A stretch of 64,000 nt of DNA from CADCTP01 sp963849885 (lineage in GTDB: Bacteria; Actinomycetota; Actinomycetes; Mycobacteriales; CADCTP01): NCBI GenBank assembly GCA_963849885.1, contig CAWKIV010000018.1, forward strand, positions 186,001 through 250,000, in the 5' to 3' direction. Of this stretch, positions 41,576 through 50,651 are shown one piece after another. Below the pieces are notes generated by a model. That model saw only the letters and a list, made by a program, of their open reading frames with translations. It made no database searches and was not told the DNA's origin. The first letter of the stretch is position 1. Every line of letters begins with the position of its first letter. Made by a program: the position numbers and the translations under genes.

Positions 41576-44500
41576 TCAGCCGTAGAAGAGGCGCTCGACG
41601 ACGCGGCGGGCCCGGCGGGTGGCCCGCCGGTAGTCGTCGAGGAACTCGCCCGGGTCCCGGCCGGGCGGGTAGCCGACCACCTGCATGACCCCGACCAGGT
41701 CCCGCCCGTGCCGGGGCAGCTGGTCGGACGGCCGGCCGCGGACCAGCACCACCGCGTTGCGGGCCCGGGTGGCCGCCCGCCAGGCCGCCTCCAGCGCGGC
41801 CATGTCGTCCGGGGTGAGCAGGCCGGCGTCCCGGGCCGCGGCCAGCGCCTGCAGCGTCCGGGTGGTGCGCAGCGCCGGCACCCGGGCGCCGTGCCGCAGC
41901 TGCAGCAGCTGCACCGTCCACTCCACGTCGGCCAGCCCGCCGCGGCCGAGCTTGGTATGGGTGGCGGGGTCCGCCCCGCGCGGCAGCCGCTCGGCGTCCA
42001 CCCGCGCCTTCAGCCGGCGGATCTCGGTCTCCGCCGCCGCCGGCAGCTCGGCCGGGTACCGGACCGGGTCCACAGTGGACACGAACGCGGCCCCGAGGTC
42101 CGGGTCGCCGGCCACCGGACCGGCCCGCAGCAGCGCCTGCGCCTCCCACGGGGAGGACCAGCGGGCGTAGTACGCCGCGTACGAGCCGAGGGTGCGCACC
42201 AGCGGCCCGCTGCGACCCTCCGGCCGCAGCGCCGCGTCCACCTGCAGCGGCGGGTCCGGCGCGGGCGAGGCGAGCAGCCGGCGCAGCTCCTCGACCACGG
42301 CCAGCGCGGCCCGGGTCGCCTCCCCCTCGTCCGCGCCGGGCCGCGGCTCGTGCACGAAGAGCACGTCCGCGTCCGAGCCGTAGCCGGTCTCCCCGCCGCC
42401 GAGCCGGCCCATCGCGATCACCGCCAGCCGGGTGGGCAGCTCGCCGCGGGCCGCCGTGACCATGCGGGTGGCCGCGTCCAGCGCCGCCTCCAGGGTGGCC
42501 GCGGCCACGGCGGTCAGCGCCTCCCCCACGTCGCCCGAGTCCAGCAGCCCGAGCACGTCCGCGGAGGCGACCCGGAGCAGCTCGTGCCGGCGCAGCGCGC
42601 GGGCCGCGCCGACCGCCTCGGCGGCGTCCTCGTGCCGGGCCGCCGCCCCCCGGAACGACGCCCGCAGCGCCTCCGGCGGCCGCGGCCGCAGCTCGGTGTC
42701 GTCGCCCAGCAGCCGCAGCGCCTCCGGCGCCCGCTCCAGCAGCTCGGCCACGTACCGGCTGGTGCCGAGCAGCTGGGCCAGCCGCTGCACCACCTGCCCC
42801 TCGTCGCGCAGGAAACGGAGGAACCACGGGGTGCGGCCGAGCTCGTCGGACACCGTCCGGTACGCCAGCAGCCCGCCGTCCGGGTCCGGCGCGTCGGCCA
42901 GCTCCTGCAGCACCACCGGCAGCAGTGCCCGCTGGATCGCCGCCCGCCGGGACACCCCGGTGGTCAGCGCGGTCAGGTGCCGCAGCGCGCTGGCCGGGTC
43001 GGTGAAGCCGAGCGCCTCCAGCCGCCGGGCGGCCTGCTCGGTGGTCAGCCGGAGCTGGTCGCTGGGCACCCGGGCCACCGCGTGCAGCAGCGGCCGGTAG
43101 AAGAGCTTCTCGTGCAGCCGGCGGACCTCCCGCGCGTGCAGCGCCCACTCCGCGTCGAAGACCGCGACCGCGTCCCCGCGCGTGTCCGGCCGGTAGCCCA
43201 GGGCCCGGGCAAGCCAGCGCCGCCCGGCCGGGTCGTCCGGCACCAGGTGGGTGCGGCGCAGGTGCTGCAGCTGCAGCCGATGCTCGACGGTGCGCAGCAG
43301 CCGGTACGACGCCGACAGCGTCTCCGCGTCGTCCCGGCCGACGTAGCCGCCGCCGGACAGCCGGGCCAGCGCCTCCAGGGTGGAGCCGGTGTGCAGCGAC
43401 TCGTCGGCCCGGCCGTGCACCAGCTGCAGCAGCTGCACGGCGAACTCGACGTCCCGCAGCCCGCCCGGACCGAGCTTGATCTCCCGCGCCGCCACCGCGG
43501 CGGGCAGGGTGTTCTCGACCCGGCGGCGCATCGCCTGCACGTCGGAGACGAAGTCGTCCCGCTCGGCCGCGGTCCAGATCAGCGGGGCCAGCCGGTCGGC
43601 GTACGCGGTCCCGAGGGCGAGGTCGCCGGCCACCGGCCGGGCCTTGAGCAGCGCCTGGAACTCCCAGGTCCGGGCCCAGCGCCGGTAGTACGCCTCGTGG
43701 CTGGCCAGGGTGCGGACCAGCGGGCCCATCTTGCCCTCGGGCCGCAGCGCCGCGTCCACCGGCCAGGCCACCCGGCCGCACACCCGCATCAGCTCGCTGG
43801 CCAGGGTGGTGGCCGTGCGCAGGGCGGCCTCCTCGCCGGCACCGCCGCCGTTGCCGCCGCCGTCGCCGCCGGCGCGGCCGCCCGGGGCGCCGGGGGCGCC
43901 GGCGCCGTCGGGGCCGTCGGGGCCGTCGGGGCCGTCGGGGCCGTCGGGGCCGTCGGGGCCGTCGGCGGCCGTCGGGGGCGCCGGCCGGCTCGGCGACGAA
44001 CACGACGTCCACGTCGGAGACGTAGTTGAGCTCCCGGCCGCCGCACTTGCCCATGCCGATGACGGCGAGCCGGGCCGGCGCCGCGTCCGGGCGGCTCGCC
44101 CGCAGCGCGGCCAGCGCGATCGCCAGGCCGGCCGACAGGGTCTCTCCGGCCAGGTCGGCCAGCCGCGCCACCACCTCGTCCAGCGTGACCTCGCCGGCCA
44201 GGTCCCGGGCGGCCAGCACGAGCAGGTGCCGCCGGTACGCGGTGCGCAGCGCGGTCACCACCTCGTCGCCGGCCCCCCGGGCGGCGCTGCCGGCGGTGCC
44301 GGTGGGCGGGTCGGCCGGGTCGGCGCCGACCGCGGTGAGCAGGTCCGCCGGGGCGGCGGCGCCGTCCTCCAGCAGCCGCCAGTCGGCCGGGTGCGCGACC
44401 AGGTGGTCACCGAACGCGGAGCTGGCGCCGAGCACGCCGATCAGCCGGGTGCGCAGCAGCGCGGCGGTCCGCAGCCGGTCGAGCAGCTCCGGTGCGGCGG

Positions 44501-44723
44501 CCGGGTCGGCCTCGGCCAGCCGGGCCAGCGCGAGCAGCGCCCGGTCCGGGTCGGCGGCCCGGCCGAGCGCGGACACCACCGCGGCGGCCCGGTCGTCGGC
44601 CGGCCCGCCGTCGGACCACAGGCCGAGCCCGCCGGCGTCCGGGCCGAGCAGGCCGTCCGCCCGGGCCGCGTCGGCGAACCCGAGCCGGGCCAGCCGCAGC
44701 GCCCGCCGGTCGACCGCCTCCAT
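41576..44723 (-). pseudogene. glnE: Glutamine synthetase adenylyltransferase GlnE, with a +1 frameshift as sequenced
   Basis: A bifunctional enzyme that adenylylates and deadenylylates GlnA at its tyrosine (Tyr402 here). ATG 44723 begins MEAVDRRALRLARLGFAD. The first nucleotidyltransferase domain has GMGKCGGRELNYVSDVDVVFV; the second has AMGRLGGGETGYGSDADVLFV. The frame shifts at 43964-43968, at the edge of a 9-bp repeat that codes (Asp-Gly-Pro)n; one extra base there separates the two halves. Corrected length is about 1,049 aa, somewhat long because of the repeat in a variable loop. All motifs are intact. glnE is essential in M. tuberculosis, so an error in this GC-repeat region is likely. 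Confidence 0.88.
43904..43966. repeat. 9-bp tandem repeat (DGP codons) inside glnE
   Basis: Seven units of GCCGTCGGG, the last imperfect. On the minus strand they read Asp-Gly-Pro in the frame of the downstream glnE part, inserted after the DVDVVFV strand of the first catalytic domain. Confidence 0.9.
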
Positions 44724-44877
44724 GCCGCCACCCAACCACGGCCCGCGCCCGCCCGGCGTGCCGGCTGCGGCCGGACGACAGCGCCGCCGCATCCCCGCCG
44801 CCATTCGGCCCGACGCCCCGCGCCCGGCCCGCCGCCGTGAGCCCGACGGCCCCGGCCCGGCCGCCCGACCGGCCGGA

Positions 44878-45615
44878 TCAGCGGGTGGCGGCCTCCCGCT
44901 CGCGCACCACCTCGGCGAACCGGCCGGCGAACGGCTGCCACGTGTCGGCCAGGTCCGCGTGCAGCGCGTCCAGGTCCCAGCGGGCCGCCGCCGCGGAGAG
45001 GTCGGCGTCGACCTCGGCCAGCCGGACCGTGTCCTCGGCCGCCCAGCTCCGCACCAGCTCCGGGGTGGTCTCGATGTGGAACTGCACCCCCCAGGCCCGC
45101 TCGCCGACCCGGAAGGCCTGGTTGGGGTAGCGGGTCGAGGTGGCCAGGCCGACCGCGCCGGGCGGCAGCTCGGTGATCACGTCGTAGTGCCACTGCAGCA
45201 CGTCCGGGGTGAACGGCACCCGCCGGAAGATGCGGTCCTCGGCGGCCACGTCCCGCTTGGCCACCAGCCCGGGCCCGATCTCCGGCCCGTCCGGACCCGG
45301 CGCGACCCGGCCGCCGAGCGCGACCGCGAGCAGCTGCGCGCCGAGGCAGACCCCGAGCACCGGCAGCCCGTCCCGGGTCGCGTCCCGGAGCAGGTCGCGG
45401 GTCGCCGGCAGCCATGGCTCGACCTCGTCGTCGTACGCGCCCATCGGCCCGCCCAGCACCAACAGCGCCGAGTAGCCGCCGAGCCCGGGCAGCACGTCCC
45501 CCGCGTACGGCCGGCGCACGTCCAGCAGCAGACCGGCGGCGGCGAGCCAGTCGCCGAGCGGCCCGGCCGGGTCGGTCGGGCTGGGCTCGACGACGAGGAC
45601 GGTCGGCAGGCGCAT
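44878..45615 (-). CDS. Type 1 glutamine amidotransferase
   Basis: 245 aa from ATG 45615. Class I GATase: oxyanion strand LVLGGPMGAYDD, nucleophile C90 in GVCLGAQLLA, and H180/E182 in QFHIETTPE. This stand-alone GMP synthase-like group often acts as a gamma-glutamyl hydrolase. Because it lies between glnE and glnA2, a role in gamma-glutamyl metabolism is possible but is only context. Confidence 0.87.
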   Translation of the reverse strand: MRLPTVLVVEPSPTDPAGPLGDWLAAAGLLLDVRRPYAGDVLPGLGGYSALLVLGGPMGAYDDEVEPWLPATRDLLRDATRDGLPVLGVCLGAQLLAVALGGRVAPGPDGPEIGPGLVAKRDVAAEDRIFRRVPFTPDVLQWHYDVITELPPGAVGLATSTRYPNQAFRVGERAWGVQFHIETTPELVRSWAAEDTVRLAEVDADLSAAAARWDLDALHADLADTWQPFAGRFAEVVREREAATR

Positions 45616-45639
45616 CCGCCGAGGCTATCCGGCGGATGC
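45612..45639. promoter_or_regulatory. Inverted repeat with the -10 box in its loop, at the GATase start
   Basis: GCATCCGCC (45612-45620) and GGCGGATGC (45631-45639) are exact complements around a 10-nt loop. The loop holds the minus-strand -10 TAGCCT (45627-45622), and the left arm includes the ATG (45615-45613). This is the geometry of a repressor operator on a leaderless gene. Confidence 0.55.
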
Positions 45640-45649
45640 GCCGGCCGGC

Positions 45650-47287
45650 TCAGCCGGGCAGCGTCGGCAGGAACCGCGGCGGCCGCCGCTCCTGCGTCCC
45701 CCGCTCGAACGCGTACGCCAGCGCGAGCAGCCCCTTCTCGCCGTACCGCGGGCCGATGAAGGACAGCCCGACCGGCAGCGGGCCGCTGAAGCCCGCCGGC
45801 ACGGTGATGTTGGGGTAGCCGGCCACGGCCGGCGCCATCGACGAGCCGACCTCGAAGGCGTCGCCCTCGCCGAGCGTGGTCAGCCAGGCCGGGCCGTTGG
45901 TCGGCGCGATGATCGCGTCCAGGTCGTGCCGGGCCAGCGTCTCGTCGATGCTGCGCCGGGCCAGCGTCCGGGCGGTGTCCCGGAGCTGCCGGTAGGCCGG
46001 GTCGGACAGGTCGCCGGACGTCGCCTGGGCCTGCTCGAAGATCTCCTGCCCGAAGTAGCGCAGCTCGATGTCCGCGAACCGCCGGTTGAACTCGATCAGC
46101 CCGGCCAGCGTCCGCGGGTGCGGCCCCGGCCGCGCGGCCAGGTAGGCGTTGAGGTCGTGCTTGAACTCGACCAGCAGCGCCGGGAACTCGGCCTCGCCGA
46201 TCTCCCCCTGGTACGGCAGCTCGATGTCGACCACCGTGGCGCCGAGCCGGGTCAGCGCGGCCCGCGCCTCGCCGACCACCCGCAGCGTCTCCGGCGAGCC
46301 CTCCGCGCCGGTGCCGGCGATCCGCAGCCCGAGCCGCTTGCCGCGCAGCGCGCCCGGCTTCAGCGCCTTGAGGTAGTCCACCCCCAGGTACGGCGCCGAG
46401 GAGTCGGTGGCGTCGTCGCGCGGGTCGACGCCGCGCAGCACGGACAGCGTGAGCGCCGCGTCGACCACGTGCTTGGCCATCGGGCCCGCGGTGTCCTGCT
46501 CGGCCGAGATCGGCACCACGCCGGACCGGCTGACCAGGCCCAGCGTCGGCTTGATGCCGACCACGCCCTGCTGCCCGGCCGGGCACACGATCGAGCCGTC
46601 GGTCTCGGTGCCGATGGCCACCGTGGCCAGGTGGGCGGCGACGCCGGTCGCCGAGCCGGACGACGAGCCGCACGGGTTGCGGTCCAGCACGTACGGGTTG
46701 TTGTTCTGGCCGCCGACCGCGGACCAGCCGCTGGTCGAGTTGGTGGACCGGAAGTTGGCCCACTCGGACAGGTTGGCCTTGCCGATGACCACGGCGCCGG
46801 CGGCGCGCAGCCGGGCGACCAGGAAGGCGTCCCGGGCCGGCTTCGACCGCAGCAGGGCCAGCGAGCCGGCCGTGGTGGGCTGCCGGTCCCGGGTGTCGAT
46901 GTTGTCCTTGAGCAGCACCGGGATGCCCTCGAGCGGGGACCGGACGACGCCCTTGCGGCGCAGCCGGTCGCTGGCCGCGGCGATCCGCAGCGCGTCCGGG
47001 TTGGTCGCGATCACCGCGTGCAGCTCCGGGTTGAGCGCCCGGATGCGGCGCAGGTAGAACCCGGTCAGCTGGGCCGAGGACAGCCGGCGGGCGGTCATCG
47101 CCCGCTGCAGGTCCGGGATGGTCGCGGACTCCAGGTCGATGCCGCGCAGCACCGGGCGGACGGCCTCGGCCGGGTTGCCGCCGGAGCCGCGACCGTCGGG
47201 GGCGGCCGACGCCGGGGCGACGAGGCCCACCGCGACCAGGGCGGTCACCCCGAGCAGGACGACCGATCGAACCTTGTGCAGCCGCAT
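45650..47287 (-). CDS. Secreted amidase (amidase signature family)
   Basis: 545 aa from ATG 47287 (GGAGG). A signal peptide ends near APASA (about residue 28). The Ser-cisSer-Lys triad is placed by GIPVLLKDNIDT (Lys), NPCGSSSGSATGVAAHLA (two Ser region) and GTETDGSIVCPA. It probably hydrolyses an amide outside the cell; the family includes 6-aminohexanoate- and peptide-amidases. It is an accessory gene in the glnE-glnA2 interval. Confidence 0.88.
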   Translation of the reverse strand: MRLHKVRSVVLLGVTALVAVGLVAPASAAPDGRGSGGNPAEAVRPVLRGIDLESATIPDLQRAMTARRLSSAQLTGFYLRRIRALNPELHAVIATNPDALRIAAASDRLRRKGVVRSPLEGIPVLLKDNIDTRDRQPTTAGSLALLRSKPARDAFLVARLRAAGAVVIGKANLSEWANFRSTNSTSGWSAVGGQNNNPYVLDRNPCGSSSGSATGVAAHLATVAIGTETDGSIVCPAGQQGVVGIKPTLGLVSRSGVVPISAEQDTAGPMAKHVVDAALTLSVLRGVDPRDDATDSSAPYLGVDYLKALKPGALRGKRLGLRIAGTGAEGSPETLRVVGEARAALTRLGATVVDIELPYQGEIGEAEFPALLVEFKHDLNAYLAARPGPHPRTLAGLIEFNRRFADIELRYFGQEIFEQAQATSGDLSDPAYRQLRDTARTLARRSIDETLARHDLDAIIAPTNGPAWLTTLGEGDAFEVGSSMAPAVAGYPNITVPAGFSGPLPVGLSFIGPRYGEKGLLALAYAFERGTQERRPPRFLPTLPG

Positions 47288-47639
47288 GGCGACCTCCGGG
47301 CAGGCGAGGGCGGGGGTCCTGCTCCGCCGATCGGCCGCGGAGCGGCGCGGTCGGCGGAGGACATCCTGCCCCGCCCGGCCGATCCACGCATCCCCTGTCC
47401 ACAGGTCGGGTCGGGACCGGTCACCGCCGTCGCCGCCGGGCCGCGGCGTCCCAGCCCACCGCCACCAGCCCGCCGGCCGCGAGGCCGAGCAGCCCGGTGC
47501 CGATCGCGGAGTCCCCGCCGGCCGCCGACATCCCCCAGACCGCGCCGGCGGCCCCGAGGCCGAACGGGAGCAGGGCGAGCCCAGTAGACCGTGGCGGGGC
47601 CGAGACCGGAATGTCACCCGGCGTCGGTACGGTGCCGGC
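47288..47639. other. 352-bp region without a convincing gene
   Basis: It lies between the divergent amidase and GT39 genes. On the minus strand about 47421-47609 there is a hydrophobic open frame (LALLPFGLGAAGAVWGM, then GLLGLAAGGLVAVGWDAAARRRRR) that would make two membrane helices, but it has no in-frame ATG, GTG or TTG and no ribosome site. A GTG in the adjacent frame at about 47614 suggests it may be a frameshifted small membrane protein gene. Nothing else is evident. Confidence 0.35.
47628..47633 (+). promoter_or_regulatory. -10 box TACGGT of the GT39 gene
   Basis: Six nt before GTG 47640, leaderless. Confidence 0.55.
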
Positions 47640-49160
47640 GTGGCGACGACCGGGGAGAGCAGCCGGGTGGCGCCCGCCGCGGGTTCCGCGGCGGGAGCGC
47701 CGCCGGCGGCGTGGCGACCGCTGCTCGCGGTGGCCGCCGCGGTCGCCGCGGTGCTGGTCGCCACCAGCGGTCGTTACGGCTACCACCGCGACGAGCTCTA
47801 CTTCCTCGTCGCCGGTCGGCACCTCGACTGGGGCTACCCGGACCAGCCGCCGCTGACCCCGCTGCTGGCCCGGCTGGCCGACGTGTCCGGCTCGCTGGTG
47901 GTGCTGCGGCTGCCCAGCGCGCTGGCCGCCGGCGCCGTGGTGCTGCTGGCCGGCCTGATCGCCCGGGAGCTGGGCGGCGGCCGGCGGGCCCAGCTGATCG
48001 CCGCGGCCTGCGCCGCGGTGTCCGCGATCACGCTGGTCACCGGCCACTTCGTGAGCACGACGACGTACGACGTGCTCTTCTCCACGCTGCTGTGCTGGCT
48101 GCTGGTCCGGCTGGTGCGCACCCGGGCCGGCTGGCTGCTGGTGCCGGCCGGGATCGTGCTCGGCCTCGGCCTGCTCAACAAGACGCTGATCGGCTTCCTC
48201 GCCGCCGCGCTCGTCGCCGGCCTGCTGATCAGCGGGCCGCGGGAGGTGCTGCGCAGCTCGTGGCTGGGCGGCGGGATCGCGTTCGTGGTGCTGCTCGGCG
48301 CGCCCTACGTGGTGTGGCAGGCCCTCAACGGGTGGCCCCAGCTGGAGATGTCCCGGCTGATCGCGGGCGAGGGCGACCAGGGCGGCCGGCTCGGCTTCCT
48401 GCCGTTCCAGCTGCTGCTGGTCAGCCCGGTGCTGGTGCCGGTGTGGGTGGCCGGCCTGGTCCGGCTGCTGCGCGCCCCGGCGGCCCGGCCGTTCCGCTTC
48501 CTCGCCGTGGGCTACCTGCTGCTGGCCGCGTTCTACCTCGTCACCGGAGGCAAGGCGTATTACCTGGCCAGCTTCTACCCGGCCCTGCTGGCCGCCGGCG
48601 CGGTGGCCACCGACGGCTGGCTGGCCGCCGCGGCCGGCCGGCTGCGGTCCGGGCTGCTGGTCGCCGCGATCGCGCTGTCCGCGGTGGTCGGCGCCGTGAT
48701 CGGGCTGGCGGTGCTGCCGGCCCGGGCGCTCGGCCCGGTGCTCGCGGTCAACCCGGAGCCGGGCGAGCAGCTGGCCTGGCCGGGGTATGTCGAGACGGTG
48801 GCCGGGGTGTGGTCCGAGCTGAGCCCCTCCGACCGGGCCACCGCCGTGATCGTGACCGCCAACTACGGCGAGGCCGGCGCGATCGAGCGGTACGGCCCGG
48901 CCCACGGGCTCCCGCTGCCGTACAGCGGGCACAACGGCTTCGCCGACTGGCGGCAGCCGACCGGCTCGGCCGGGCCGGTGGTGGTGGTCGGCTACGGGCC
49001 CGACCGGCTGGACCAGTTCTTCGGCTCCTGCCAGCAGCGGGCCACCCTGGACAACGGGCTGGGCCTGGACACCGAGGAGCAGGGCGCGCCCGTCTGGTTG
49101 TGCGGCTTCCCGGCCAAGCCCTGGTCCCAGGTCTGGCCCGAGCTGACCCACCTCGGCTGA
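47640..49160 (+). CDS. Glycosyltransferase family 39 membrane protein
   Basis: 506 aa from GTG 47640. The N-terminal region has YGYHRDELYFLVAGRHLDWG with the acidic residue of the first loop and YPDQPPLTPLLARL, the ArnT/PMT pattern, followed by about ten helices and a C-terminal extracellular domain (VIVTANYGEAGAIERYG, VVGYGPDRLDQFFGSC). It transfers sugars from polyprenyl-phosphate donors outside the membrane; the acceptor is not known. Confidence 0.88.
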   Translation: MATTGESSRVAPAAGSAAGAPPAAWRPLLAVAAAVAAVLVATSGRYGYHRDELYFLVAGRHLDWGYPDQPPLTPLLARLADVSGSLVVLRLPSALAAGAVVLLAGLIARELGGGRRAQLIAAACAAVSAITLVTGHFVSTTTYDVLFSTLLCWLLVRLVRTRAGWLLVPAGIVLGLGLLNKTLIGFLAAALVAGLLISGPREVLRSSWLGGGIAFVVLLGAPYVVWQALNGWPQLEMSRLIAGEGDQGGRLGFLPFQLLLVSPVLVPVWVAGLVRLLRAPAARPFRFLAVGYLLLAAFYLVTGGKAYYLASFYPALLAAGAVATDGWLAAAAGRLRSGLLVAAIALSAVVGAVIGLAVLPARALGPVLAVNPEPGEQLAWPGYVETVAGVWSELSPSDRATAVIVTANYGEAGAIERYGPAHGLPLPYSGHNGFADWRQPTGSAGPVVVVGYGPDRLDQFFGSCQQRATLDNGLGLDTEEQGAPVWLCGFPAKPWSQVWPELTHLG

Positions 49161-49187
49161 CCCACCGGCCGGGCCGCTCCCGGGATG

Positions 49188-50546
49188 TCAGAGCGAGGGC
49201 AGGTAGCGGGCCAGCTCGAAGGGGGTGACCTTGGCGCGGTACTCCGCCCACTCGGCCCGCTTGTTGCGCAGGAAGTAGTCGAAGACTCCTTCGCCGAGCG
49301 TCTCGGCCACCAGCTCCGAGCCCTCCATCGCGCGCACCGCGTCGGCCAGGTTGTGCGGCAGGTCCACATACCCCATCGCCCGGCGCTCGTCGTCGGTCAG
49401 CGCCCACACGTCGTCCTCGGCGCCCGGCGGCAGCTCGTACTCCGCCTCGATGCCGCGCAGGCCGGCGGCGAGCATGAGCGCGAAGGCCAGGTACGGGTTG
49501 CAGGCCGGGTCCGGCGAGCGCACCTCGACCCGGGTCGAGTTGGCCTTGCCCGGCTTGTACATCGGCACCCGGACCAGCGCCGACCGGTTGGCGTGCCCCC
49601 AGCACACGTACGCCGGGGCCTCGGTCACCGTGTTCGGCAGCGACTCGCCGAACAGCCGCTTGTACGAGTTGACCCACTGGTTGGTGACCGCGGTGATCTC
49701 GCGGGCGTGCCGGAGCAGCCCGGCGATGAAGGACCGCGCCGTCTTGGACAGGTTGAGCTCGTCGGACGGGTCGTGGAACGCGTTGCGGTCGCCCTCGAAG
49801 AGGGACAGGTGGGTGTGCATGCCGGAGCCCGGCTGGCCCGTGAACGGCTTGGGCATGAAGGTCGCGTAGACGCCCTGCGCCATCGCGACCTCCTTCACCA
49901 CGTGCCGGAAGGTCATCACGTTGTCCGCGGTGGTCAGCGCGTCCGCGTACCGCAGGTCGATCTCCTGCTGGCCGGGCGCCACCTCGTGGTGGCTGAACTC
50001 GACCGAGATGCCGAGCTCCTCCAGCGCGTCCACGGCCAGCCGGCGGAAGTCGTGCGCGACGTCGTGGCTGGTCAGGTCGAAGTAGCCGCCGGTGTCCACC
50101 GGCCGCGGCTCCGCGCCGCCGTCCGGCAGCCCCTTGAGCAGGAAGAACTCGATCTCGGGGTGGGTGTAGAAGGTGAAGCCCATGTCCTTGGCCTTGCTCA
50201 GCGCGCGGCGCAGCACGAACCGCGGGTCGGCCCAGGACGGGGAGCCGTCCGGCATCAGGATGTCGCAGAACATCCGGGCCGAGTCGCCGGGCGCGCCCTC
50301 CCGCCAGGGCAGCACCTGGAACGTGCCGGGGTCGGGCTTGGCGATCATGTCGCTCTCGGACGCCCGGGCGAAGCCCTCGATGGCGGAGCCGTCGAAGCCG
50401 ATGCCTTCCGCGAACGCGCCCTCCAGCTCGGCCGGGGCGACCGCGACCGACTTGAGGAAGCCGAGCACGTCGGTGAACCACAGCCGGACGAAGCGGATCT
50501 CCCGCTCCTCCAGGGTCCGGAGCACGAACTCCTGCTGCCTGTCCAC
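49188..50546 (-). CDS. glnA2: Glutamine synthetase-like enzyme GlnA2
   Basis: 452 aa from GTG 50546 (GGGGAG). Type I GS fold of the alpha kind: FTDVLGFLKSVAVAP, GFDGSAIEGFA, THPEIEFFLL, KPFTGQPGSGMHTHLS, NRSALVRVP. The NLYDLPPEE-type adenylylation loop is replaced (YELPPGAEDDVWALTDDERR), so it should not be a GlnE substrate. M. tuberculosis glnA2 (Rv2222c) lies at the same place, but the S. coelicolor homologue has been described as a gamma-glutamylpolyamine synthetase, so the amine substrate is open. A GlnR-type box lies upstream. Confidence 0.92.
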   Translation of the reverse strand: MDRQQEFVLRTLEEREIRFVRLWFTDVLGFLKSVAVAPAELEGAFAEGIGFDGSAIEGFARASESDMIAKPDPGTFQVLPWREGAPGDSARMFCDILMPDGSPSWADPRFVLRRALSKAKDMGFTFYTHPEIEFFLLKGLPDGGAEPRPVDTGGYFDLTSHDVAHDFRRLAVDALEELGISVEFSHHEVAPGQQEIDLRYADALTTADNVMTFRHVVKEVAMAQGVYATFMPKPFTGQPGSGMHTHLSLFEGDRNAFHDPSDELNLSKTARSFIAGLLRHAREITAVTNQWVNSYKRLFGESLPNTVTEAPAYVCWGHANRSALVRVPMYKPGKANSTRVEVRSPDPACNPYLAFALMLAAGLRGIEAEYELPPGAEDDVWALTDDERRAMGYVDLPHNLADAVRAMEGSELVAETLGEGVFDYFLRNKRAEWAEYRAKVTPFELARYLPSL

Positions 50547-50610
50547 GTCGCTCCCCTCGCGTCCGCCGGCCAGTCCGGGCGAGCCGCTCCGGGCAGTCTC
50601 GACCAGCACC

Positions 50611-50626
50611 GTTTCGCCGACGTTAC
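50611..50626 (-). promoter_or_regulatory. GlnR-type box upstream of glnA2
   Basis: Minus-strand GTAAC (50626-50622), 6 nt, GAAAC (50615-50611). It lies 65 bp before GTG 50546. The wider sequence GTAACGTCG..GAAACGGT is almost the same as at glnA. Confidence 0.8.
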
Positions 50627-50651
50627 CCCCAGGCGCGCCGCGCGCTGAGGA

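Noticed and set aside
47421..47609. Hydrophobic minus-strand frame between amidase and GT39
   Set aside because: No in-frame start codon or ribosome site; mentioned only as a possible frameshifted remnant.
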